Below are positions 32,772 through 39,828 of a stretch of DNA of 39,828 bases, piece by piece. Source of the DNA: Microthrixaceae bacterium (GTDB taxonomy: Bacteria; Actinomycetota; Acidimicrobiia; Acidimicrobiales; DATDAH01); NCBI GenBank assembly GCA_020637195.1, contig JACJWK010000024.1:1-39828 (forward strand). The letters are read 5' to 3'. The stretch's first letter is position 1, and every line of letters starts with the position of its first letter. Both the position numbers and the translations under genes were made by a program. The notes below the pieces were generated by a model, which did no database searches, was not told the origin of the DNA, and was given only the letters and a program-made list of their open reading frames with translations.

Positions 32772-35498
32772 ATGGCTGTCCTCGATCGCATCCTGCGCGC
32801 CGGCGAAGGCAAGAAGCTCCGGGCCCTCGCCGGCCTCGTGCCGGAGATCAACCGGCTCGAGCCCGAGATCGAGGCGCTCTCGGACCGGGACCTGCAGGCC
32901 AAGACCGGCGAGTTCAAGACGCGCTACGCCAACGGCGAGACGCTCGACGACCTGCTCATCGAGGCGTTCGCGGTGGTGCGCGAGGCGGGGCGGCGCACGA
33001 TCGGCCAGCGCCACTACGACGTCCAGTTGATGGGCGGCGCCGCCCTGCACTTCGGCTGGGTGGCGGAGATGAAGACCGGCGAGGGAAAGACCCTCGTGTC
33101 CACGCTGCCCGTGTACCTGAACGCGATCGGCGGCGACGGCGTCCACGTCATCACCGTCAACGACTACCTGGCGCGACGCGACGCCGACTGGATGGGCCAG
33201 CTGCACGGCTGGCTGGGGCTGTCCATGGGGCTCATCGTCCCCGGCAACCACGACAGCGAGCACAAGCGCGAGCAGTACGGCGCCGACATCACCTACGGGA
33301 CCAACAACGAGTTCGGGTTCGACTACCTCCGGGACAACATGGCGATGTCGCGGGCGGCCCAGGTCCAGCGGGGCCACAACTTCGTGATCGTCGACGAGGT
33401 GGACTCGATCCTCATCGACGAGGCCCGCACGCCACTCATCATCAGCGGGCGGGTGGCCGACGCGGCCCAGCTCTACTACCGGTTCGCCAGCATCGTGCGC
33501 GACCTCACCCGCGACGTCGACTACGACGTGGACGAGGAGAAGCGCACCGTCGCCCCGACCGACGAGGGCATCACCCGGGTCGAGGCGGCCCTCGAGATCG
33601 ACAACATGTACGACGCCGTGTCGGCCAACCTCGTGCACCAGCTCCAGGCGGCCCTGCGGGCGAAGGAGCTGTTCAAGCGGGACAAGGACTACATCATCCA
33701 GCACGGCGAGGTGAAGATCGTCGACGAGTTCACCGGCCGCATCCTGGAGGGCCGGCGTTGGTCCGAGGGCCTGCACCAGGCCGTGGAGGCCAAGGAGGGG
33801 GTGAAGATCAAAGAGGAGAACCAGACCCTCGCCACCGTCACCCTCCAGAACTACTTCCGCCTCTACGAGAAGTTGGCGGGCATGACGGGCACGGCCAGCA
33901 CCGAGGCCGCCGAGCTGGCCAGCACCTACGGCCTCGAGGTGGCCCCGATCCCCACCAACAAGCCGATGGTGCGCCTGGACCAGGCCGACCTCATCTACAA
34001 GACCGAGGACGCCAAGTTCGATGCCTGCGTCGAGGACATCACCGAGCGCGTCGAGACCGGCCAGCCCGTCCTGGTCGGCACGGTCTCGGTCGAGAAGTCC
34101 GAGAAGCTGAGCCGGCTGCTGGACAAGCGGGGCGTCCGCCACGAGGTCCTCAACGCCAAGCAGCACACGCGCGAGGCCGAGATCGTGACCCAGGCGGGTC
34201 GCCTGGGCGCGGTGACGGTGGCCACCAACATGGCCGGCCGCGGCGTCGACATCCTGCTCGGCGGCAACCCCGAGGGCCTGGCCCTGCGCGACGTGCGGGC
34301 CGAGGGGCTCGACCCCGACACCGAGGAGGGCCACAGCCGCCTCCGCGAGCTCACGGCCCGGTACGAGCCCGAGACCCGCTCCGAGGGCGAGAAGGTGCGC
34401 GAGCTGGGCGGGCTGTACGTGCTCGGCACCGAGCGCCACGAGAGCCGGCGGATCGACAACCAGCTGCGAGGCCGGTCGGGGCGCCAGGGCGACCCGGGGG
34501 AGAGCCGCTTCTACCTGTCGCTCGAGGACGAGCTCATGCGGCTGTTCGCGACCGGCGCCATGAACTGGGTCATGGGCAAGGCGCTGCCCGACGACGTGCC
34601 CATCGAGGCCCGCATGGTCACGAAGGCGATCGAGCGGGCCCAGAACACCGTCGAGCAGCGCAACGCGGAGATCCGCAAGAACGTCCTCCAGTACGACGAG
34701 GTGATGAACGAGCAGCGCAAGGTGATCTACGCGCGGCGCGACCAGATCCTCGACGGCGCCGACCTGCGCGCCGAGGCGATCGAGTACCTCGCCGAGGCGG
34801 TGGACGCCACGATCGGCACCTACTGCGTGTCCGACTACTCCGAGGAGTGGGACCTCGAGGGGCTCCGCAACGAGGTCGCCAGCTTCTGGCCCTCCGAGCT
34901 CACGGTCGACGACCTCGGCCGGTGCGCCTCCACCGACGAGCTCTACGAGACGCTGATGGCGGAGGCCACCGCGTACTACGAGCGGCGCGAGGCCGAGCTC
35001 GGTGCCGACACGATGCGCGACATCGAGCGCCAGGTGATGCTTCGCATCATCGACCAGCGCTGGCGCGAGCACCTCTACGAGATGGACTACCTCCAGGGCG
35101 GCATCAACCTGCGGGCGATGGGCCAGAAGGACCCGCTGGTCGAGTGGCAGCGCGAGGGCTTCGAGATGTTCGGCCAGATGATGTCGATCATCGCCCAGGA
35201 GTTCGTGAAGTACATCATGCACGTGCAGGTCGTGGCCCAGCCCGAGGAGGAGGCGCCGGCGGTGCGCGACGTGAAGTACTCCGCACCCGACGAGCCCAGT
35301 CAGTCCGGCTCGGGCCTCGCCGCCGCGGCCCGGGCGCAGGCCGCCCTCGAGGGAGGCGGACCCGCCGCCGCCCCCGAACCCGTGGAGGAGGCCGTGAACA
35401 CGCCGGTGGTCAAGTCCGAGTGGGACAAGACGCCGCGCAACGCCCCCTGCCCCTGTGGTTCGGGCAAGAAGTTCAAGCTCTGCCACGGCGCGAACTGA
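32772..35498 (+). CDS. secA: Preprotein translocase ATPase SecA
   Basis: Motor ATPase that drives unfolded preproteins through SecYEG. At 908 aa it is the full SecA1 length. It has Walker A MKTGEGKTLVSTLPVYLNA (near 100-118), VITVNDYLARRDADWMG, FDYLRDNMA, the DEAD-type box VDEVDSILIDEARTPLIISG (about 206-225), GMTGTASTEA, VATNMAGRGVDILLGG, LGTERHESRRIDNQLRGRSG and QMRAMGQKDPL-like INLRAMGQKDPLVEW. An Ala/Glu/Pro-rich linker leads to the C-terminal zinc SEC-C motif CPCGSGKKFKLCHG (about 892-905). prfB starts 9 nt after the stop. Confidence 0.97.
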   Translation: MAVLDRILRAGEGKKLRALAGLVPEINRLEPEIEALSDRDLQAKTGEFKTRYANGETLDDLLIEAFAVVREAGRRTIGQRHYDVQLMGGAALHFGWVAEMKTGEGKTLVSTLPVYLNAIGGDGVHVITVNDYLARRDADWMGQLHGWLGLSMGLIVPGNHDSEHKREQYGADITYGTNNEFGFDYLRDNMAMSRAAQVQRGHNFVIVDEVDSILIDEARTPLIISGRVADAAQLYYRFASIVRDLTRDVDYDVDEEKRTVAPTDEGITRVEAALEIDNMYDAVSANLVHQLQAALRAKELFKRDKDYIIQHGEVKIVDEFTGRILEGRRWSEGLHQAVEAKEGVKIKEENQTLATVTLQNYFRLYEKLAGMTGTASTEAAELASTYGLEVAPIPTNKPMVRLDQADLIYKTEDAKFDACVEDITERVETGQPVLVGTVSVEKSEKLSRLLDKRGVRHEVLNAKQHTREAEIVTQAGRLGAVTVATNMAGRGVDILLGGNPEGLALRDVRAEGLDPDTEEGHSRLRELTARYEPETRSEGEKVRELGGLYVLGTERHESRRIDNQLRGRSGRQGDPGESRFYLSLEDELMRLFATGAMNWVMGKALPDDVPIEARMVTKAIERAQNTVEQRNAEIRKNVLQYDEVMNEQRKVIYARRDQILDGADLRAEAIEYLAEAVDATIGTYCVSDYSEEWDLEGLRNEVASFWPSELTVDDLGRCASTDELYETLMAEATAYYERREAELGADTMRDIERQVMLRIIDQRWREHLYEMDYLQGGINLRAMGQKDPLVEWQREGFEMFGQMMSIIAQEFVKYIMHVQVVAQPEEEAPAVRDVKYSAPDEPSQSGSGLAAAARAQAALEGGGPAAAPEPVEEAVNTPVVKSEWDKTPRNAPCPCGSGKKFKLCHGAN

Positions 35499-35507
35499 GG
35501 CCCGACC

Positions 35508-36620
35508 TTGAAGGACTTCTCCGAGCGGCTGTCCGCGCTCCGCGAGCGGGTCTCGGCCGCCGAGGGCTACCTCAAGGTCGACGAGCTGCGCGCTCGGCGG
35601 CCCCAGCTCGAGACCGAGGCGTCGCGTCCAGACCTGTGGGACGACCCCGAGCGGGCCAAGGCGGTCACCGGCGAGCTGGCGGCGGTGATCGACGACCTCG
35701 ACCTCCACGACGGGCTGGTGGGACAGCTCGAGGACGCCGAGACCCTGGTGGAGCTGGCCCGGGACGAGGGCGACGACTCGCTCGAGCCCGAGGTCGAGGC
35801 GGGCCTCGCCGCGCTGTCGGCCCAGCTCGACGAGCTGGAGCTGCGGGCGCTGTTCACCGGCGAGCACGACGAAGGTGACGCGGTCGTCGAGGTCCACTCC
35901 GGGGCCGGCGGGACCGACTCGCAGGACTGGGCCGAGATGCTGTTGCGGATGTACCTGCGCTGGGCGGAGCGCCGCGGGTTCTCCGTCGAGCTCGACGAGG
36001 TCTCGCCGGGCCAGGAGGCCGGCATCACCACCGCGACCTTCATCGTGAAGGGCCGCCACGCCTACGGGCTGTTGGAGGGCGAGCGGGGGGTGCACCGCAT
36101 CATCCGCATCTCGCCGTTCGACAGCCAGGCCCGTCGCCACACCGCCTTCGCGTCGGTGATGGTCGTGCCCTTCGTCGAGGAGGAGGTGGGGGCGGTCGAG
36201 ATCGACGAGAAGGACCTGCGCATCGACACCTACCGGTCCTCGGGGGCGGGGGGCCAGCACGTCAACGTGACCGACTCCGCCGTGCGCGTCACCCACCTGC
36301 CCACCGGGATCGTCACCTCCTGCCAGAACGAGCGGAGCCAGCGCCAGAACAAGGAGCGGGCCCTGTCGATCCTGGCCGCCAAGCTCGCCGACCTCGCCCG
36401 CCAGGAGCGCCTGGCCGAGATGGCCGCGATCGCCGGTGAGACCCGCAAGGTCGAGTGGGGGAGCCAGATCCGGTCCTACTTCGTGCATCCCGAGCAGCGG
36501 GTCAAGGACCACCGCACCAACCACGAGACCGGCAACGTCGAGGGGGTGTTCGACGGTGACGTCGAGCCGTTCATGGAGGCCTACCTCCGCTGGCGTCGCG
36601 CGGATGCCGCGAGTTCGTAG
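35508..36620 (+). CDS. prfB: Peptide chain release factor 2
   Basis: Recognises UGA and UAA stop codons and triggers peptide release. The 370-aa protein has the SPF specificity tripeptide in ISPFDSQARRHT (SPF near 202-204) and the catalytic GGQ at 248-250 in SSGAGGQHVNVTDSAVRVTH. The start is TTG at 35508; I see no better in-frame start. The place where many bacteria have a programmed +1 frameshift at an early UGA here reads AAEGYLKVDELRARRP without a stop, so that autoregulation is absent, as is common in high-GC actinobacteria. It lies between secA and ftsE and is probably co-transcribed with secA. Confidence 0.95.
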   Translation: MKDFSERLSALRERVSAAEGYLKVDELRARRPQLETEASRPDLWDDPERAKAVTGELAAVIDDLDLHDGLVGQLEDAETLVELARDEGDDSLEPEVEAGLAALSAQLDELELRALFTGEHDEGDAVVEVHSGAGGTDSQDWAEMLLRMYLRWAERRGFSVELDEVSPGQEAGITTATFIVKGRHAYGLLEGERGVHRIIRISPFDSQARRHTAFASVMVVPFVEEEVGAVEIDEKDLRIDTYRSSGAGGQHVNVTDSAVRVTHLPTGIVTSCQNERSQRQNKERALSILAAKLADLARQERLAEMAAIAGETRKVEWGSQIRSYFVHPEQRVKDHRTNHETGNVEGVFDGDVEPFMEAYLRWRRADAASS

Positions 36621-36631
36621 GGGCGCGCTGG

Positions 36632-36637
36632 TACCCT
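36632..36637 (+). promoter_or_regulatory. -10-like hexamer TACCCT upstream of ftsE
   Basis: TACCCT lies 40 nt before the ftsE ATG in the short gap after prfB. It could start an ftsEX transcript; no Shine-Dalgarno sequence is visible. Confidence 0.3.
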
Positions 36638-36677
36638 CCCTGCCGACGCGGGCGGCTCCGCGACCCGAACCCTCCCC

Positions 36678-37355
<678 letters not shown>

Positions 37356-37364
37356 GGTGAGCTG

Positions 37365-38261
37365 ATGGCGCTCAAGGTCGACTACGTCGCACGTGAGGTG
37401 GGGTCCAACCTCCGCCGGAACGTCACGCTCACGCTCGCGTCGGTCATCACGGTGTTCGTGTCGCTGGCGCTCGTCGGCGTCGCCTTCCTCACCCGGACCG
37501 GGGTGCAGAACGCCACCCAACGGTGGCAGGGCGGGGTCGAGTTCATCGTGTTCATGCAGCCGGCGGCCAGCGAGGACCAGATCTCCGCGGTGCAAGAGGC
37601 GCTGGACGAGAGCCCGCAGGTGGACTCGGTCGACTTCATCGACCAGCAGGAGGCCTACGAGGAGTTCACCGACCTGTTCGCGGACTCGCCGGAGATGATC
37701 CAGAGCGTCACGCCCGAGATCCTGCCGCCGTCGTTCCGGGTCGAGCCGACGGACAAGGACGTCGACGTCATCCGCGCGCTGGGCTCGGAGTTCGAATCGA
37801 AGCCGGGGGTGAAACAGGTCGTCTTCGCCGCCGAGGCCATCCGCACCCTCCAGGACTTCTCCCGGCTGCTCAGCCTCGGGCTGTTCTCGGGTGCCCTGGT
37901 CCTGCTCGGCGCCGCCGTGCTGTTGATCCTCAACGCCATCCGGATGGCCATGTTCGCCCGCCGGCGCGAGATCGAGGTCATGAAGCTGGTCGGGGCCACC
38001 AACTGGTTCATCCGGGTCCCGTTCATGGTGGAGGGGCTGGTGCAGGGCCTCGTGGGTGCCCTGTTGGCCATCCCCGCCGTCATCGGGATCATCAACTTCA
38101 TCGAGTCGAAGCTCACCGACACCGAGACCATCAACCTGTTCCAGGGCTTCGCGGTGCACTCCAGCGAGCAGTTCGGGGTGGCCATCTTGTTGCTCGTCGT
38201 GGGGTGCCTCGTGGGCGTCATCGGCTCCTTCGTGGCGGTCACCCGCTTCCTCGACGTCTGA
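37365..38261 (+). CDS. ftsX: Cell division membrane protein FtsX
   Basis: Membrane partner of FtsE that passes conformational change to periplasmic peptidoglycan hydrolases. The 298-aa protein has four transmembrane segments: TLTLASVITVFVSLALVGVA (about 23-42), LGLFSGALVLLGAAVLLILN (about 170-190), FMVEGLVQGLVGALLAIPAV (about 222-241) and VAILLLVVGCLVGVIGSFVA (about 270-290). The extracytoplasmic domain (about 50-165) includes VEFIVFMQPAASEDQISAVQ and SFRVEPTDKDVDVI. REIEVMKLVGATNWFIRVPF is the conserved FtsX cytoplasmic loop. ATG at 37365. Confidence 0.95.
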   Translation: MALKVDYVAREVGSNLRRNVTLTLASVITVFVSLALVGVAFLTRTGVQNATQRWQGGVEFIVFMQPAASEDQISAVQEALDESPQVDSVDFIDQQEAYEEFTDLFADSPEMIQSVTPEILPPSFRVEPTDKDVDVIRALGSEFESKPGVKQVVFAAEAIRTLQDFSRLLSLGLFSGALVLLGAAVLLILNAIRMAMFARRREIEVMKLVGATNWFIRVPFMVEGLVQGLVGALLAIPAVIGIINFIESKLTDTETINLFQGFAVHSSEQFGVAILLLVVGCLVGVIGSFVAVTRFLDV

Positions 38262-38313
38262 TCGGCGCGGCGCGGTGGACCGTGCCGGGCGCCCCATCCA
38301 CTAGGAAGGGGCC

Positions 38314-39195
38314 ATGGTCAGCGCCGCGCCGGACTACACCCAGATCGCCTACGAGGTCCGGGGCCCGGTCCTCACCCTCACCCTCGACCGGCCCGAGAAG
38401 CTGAACGCGTTCACGCCGACGATGTTCCACGAGCTGCTCGACGCGTTCGACCGCGCCGATGCCGACGACGACGTGCGGGTCGTGATCGTCACCGGACGCG
38501 GCCGGGCGTTCTGCGCCGGGGCCGACCTGTCGATGGGGGCCGAGACCTTCGACGACGCCGCGCACGGCGCCGCCCCCGCCCACGATGTCGCCGCCCACCG
38601 CGACGAGGGCGGCCGCCTGACCCTGCGGATCTTCCAGTGCACGAAGCCGGTGCTGGCCGCCATCAACGGACCTGCGGTGGGCATCGGCATCACCATGACG
38701 CTCGCCATGGACCTCCGCCTCGCCGCCGAGGACGCCAGGATGGGCTTCGTGTTCGCCCGGCGCGGCATCGTGCCCGAGGCCGCGTCGAGCTGGTTCCTCC
38801 CGCGCGTCGTGGGCATCAGCCAGGCGCTGGAGTGGTGCTACTCCGGGCGGGTGTTCCCGGCCACGGAGGCCCTCGCGGGCGGGCTCGTGCGCAGCCTGCA
38901 CCCGGCCGACGACCTCCTGGCGGACGCCCGGACGCTGGCCACCGAGATCGCCGAGAGCACGTCGGCGCTGTCCGTCGCCCTCACCCGCCAGATGATGTGG
39001 CGCATGCTCGGGGCCGAGCACCCCATGGAGGCGCACCGCGTGGACTCCCGGGCGATCAACGCCATGGGCCGTTCGGCCGACGCCCGCGAGGGCGTGGTCT
39101 CGTTCCTCGAGAAGCGCCCGCCCGCGTTCCCGGGACGCGTCAGCCGGGATCTTCCCGACTTCTACCCCTGGTGGGACGAGCCCCGCTACGAGTGA
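38314..39195 (+). CDS. Enoyl-CoA hydratase/isomerase (crotonase) family protein
   Basis: A 293-aa crotonase-fold enzyme, probably acting on an acyl-CoA in fatty-acid or related breakdown. It has LTLTLDRPEKLNAFTPTMFH (about 18-37), the first oxyanion-hole motif GRGRAFCAGADLSMGAETF (about 61-79), the second INGPAVGIGITMTLAMDLRL (about 116-135) and RRGIVPEAASSWFLPRVVG with the catalytic Glu near 154. It is longer than the usual ~260 aa, mainly through an Ala/His-rich insert near 80-95 and a C-terminal tail PDFYPWWDEPRYE. The specific substrate cannot be assigned. An AGGAAGGGG precedes the ATG. Confidence 0.88.
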   Translation: MVSAAPDYTQIAYEVRGPVLTLTLDRPEKLNAFTPTMFHELLDAFDRADADDDVRVVIVTGRGRAFCAGADLSMGAETFDDAAHGAAPAHDVAAHRDEGGRLTLRIFQCTKPVLAAINGPAVGIGITMTLAMDLRLAAEDARMGFVFARRGIVPEAASSWFLPRVVGISQALEWCYSGRVFPATEALAGGLVRSLHPADDLLADARTLATEIAESTSALSVALTRQMMWRMLGAEHPMEAHRVDSRAINAMGRSADAREGVVSFLEKRPPAFPGRVSRDLPDFYPWWDEPRYE

Positions 39196-39236
39196 CCGCC
39201 GCGGCGCCGTCGCGTCGCCCCGCCGCCCGCGCCACG

Positions 39237-39242
39237 TAACCT
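39237..39242 (+). promoter_or_regulatory. -10-like hexamer TAACCT upstream of the formaldehyde dehydrogenase gene
   Basis: TAACCT lies 30 nt before the GTG at 39273. With the ribosome binding site GAGGAGG at 39259-39265 it gives a conventional short leader. Confidence 0.4.
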
Positions 39243-39272
39243 CGGCCCGGTCGTCGTCGAGGAGGTCCTCCC

Positions 39273-39828
39273 GTGCCCCACGAAGTGAACGCGATCGTCG
39301 CCACCGAGAAGGGCCGACCGGTGTCGCTCGAGCGCATCGTCGTGCCCGATCCGGGCCCGGGCGAGGCCCTGGTCGCGGTCCGGGCGTGCGGTGTCTGCCA
39401 CACCGACCTGCACTACCGCGAGGGCGCCATCAACGACGAGTTCCCCTTCCTGCTGGGCCACGAGGCGGCGGGGGTCGTGGAGGCGGTCGGCGACGGCGTC
39501 ACCAACGTGGCCCCCGGCGACTACGTCGTGCTCGCGTGGCGGGCGCCCTGCGGCACCTGCCGATCGTGCGCGAACGGCAAGCCCTGGTACTGCTTCGACA
39601 GCGGCAACGCCACCCAGAAGATGAGCCTCGACGGGGTCGAGCTCAGCCCGGCCCTCGGGATCGGTGCCTTCGCGGAGAAGACCCTCGTGCACGCCGGCCA
39701 GGCCGTCAAGGTCGACCCGGCCGCCGCCCCCGAGGTCGCCGGCCTCATCGGTTGCGGCGTCATGGCGGGATTCGGTGCGGCCCTCAACACCGGCGACGTG
39801 CGCCGCGGCGAGACGGTCGCGGTGTGGG
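39273..39828 (+). CDS. Mycothiol-dependent formaldehyde dehydrogenase-like zinc alcohol dehydrogenase, 3' end cut by window edge
   Basis: Zinc-dependent medium-chain dehydrogenase. Actinobacterial relatives oxidise S-(hydroxymethyl)mycothiol, detoxifying formaldehyde. The 185 visible residues include VRACGVCHTDLHYREGAIND (about 36-55) with the catalytic zinc Cys, FLLGHEAAGVVEAVGDGV, the structural zinc site CGTCRSCANGKPWYC (about 91-105), then NATQKMSLDG and GIGAFAEKTLVHAGQAVKVD. GLIGCGVMAGFGAALNTGDV leads to the NAD domain, which is cut off. The phrases NATQKM and KPWYCFD are strongly like the mycothiol-dependent group, though substrate is inferred. GTG start with GAGGAGG 7 nt before it. Confidence 0.82.
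   Translation, partial: MPHEVNAIVATEKGRPVSLERIVVPDPGPGEALVAVRACGVCHTDLHYREGAINDEFPFLLGHEAAGVVEAVGDGVTNVAPGDYVVLAWRAPCGTCRSCANGKPWYCFDSGNATQKMSLDGVELSPALGIGAFAEKTLVHAGQAVKVDPAAAPEVAGLIGCGVMAGFGAALNTGDVRRGETVAVW

Noticed and set aside
35508..35600. Programmed +1 frameshift in prfB
   Set aside because: No in-frame UGA is present near codon 25; the frame runs straight through.

Overview
ORGANISM. The window is a high-GC chromosomal segment with many GTG starts, dense 4-base GTGA/ATGA gene overlaps and almost no intergenic space. It carries coenzyme F420 genes (cofD/fbiA, cofE/fbiB), the conserved actinobacterial block DUF3499 - manB - Trm112 - SIS isomerase - sahH, and a formaldehyde dehydrogenase of the mycothiol-dependent type. 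This points to Actinomycetota. An Acidimicrobiia-like lineage is my inference from gene content, not a demonstrated fact. I see no rRNA, tRNA, CRISPR, phage or transposase genes.

LAYOUT. (1) 1-18.5 kb is a cell-surface polysaccharide / nucleotide-sugar region: GDP-L-fucose synthase (cut by the left edge), three GT4 glycosyltransferases, a His-rich membrane-anchored protein, an NDP-sugar pyrophosphorylase and a GalE-like epimerase. A minus-strand run follows, gmd -> cofD -> cofE, then an XRE regulator, then a minus-strand group of Rmd-like reductase, GT4 and a 63-aa protein. It ends with a 1056-aa GT2/polytopic membrane protein coupled to a DUF5719-type surface protein and a thioredoxin-fold protein. 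Gmd supplies GDP-4-keto-6-deoxymannose, Fcl would take it to GDP-L-fucose and Rmd to GDP-D-rhamnose; the glycosyltransferases presumably use these. (2) 18.5-27.5 kb keeps the expected syntenic genes (ftsH on minus; DUF3499, CPBP protease, small protein, PTPS-related membrane protein, GT2, manB, trm112, 5' end of the SIS isomerase on plus), but every one is broken by many small indels. The right edge of the damage lies inside the SIS gene and the left edge lies near the 3' end of ftsH. I interpret this as about 9 kb of poorly polished sequence, not decay. (3) 27.5-39.8 kb is clean housekeeping sequence: SIS isomerase, sahH, a YczE-type membrane protein, comF running in frame into hpf, a NarL-type response regulator, secA, prfB, ftsE, ftsX, an enoyl-CoA hydratase and an MSH-dependent formaldehyde dehydrogenase (cut by the right edge).

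NOTEWORTHY. (a) Two tandem 28/29-aa mini-ORFs lie on an 83-bp duplicated palindromic repeat between cofD and cofE, chained by three successive ATGA overlaps. A different duplicated repeat lies in frame at a glycosyltransferase start. Both look like repeat insertions that preserve translational coupling. (b) comF has no stop codon before hpf. (c) A TANNNT hexamer lies 6-10 nt upstream of at least ten start codons on both strands, which implies widespread leaderless transcription and fixes several starts. (d) The 9-kb damaged block hides essential genes that an automatic annotation would miss.
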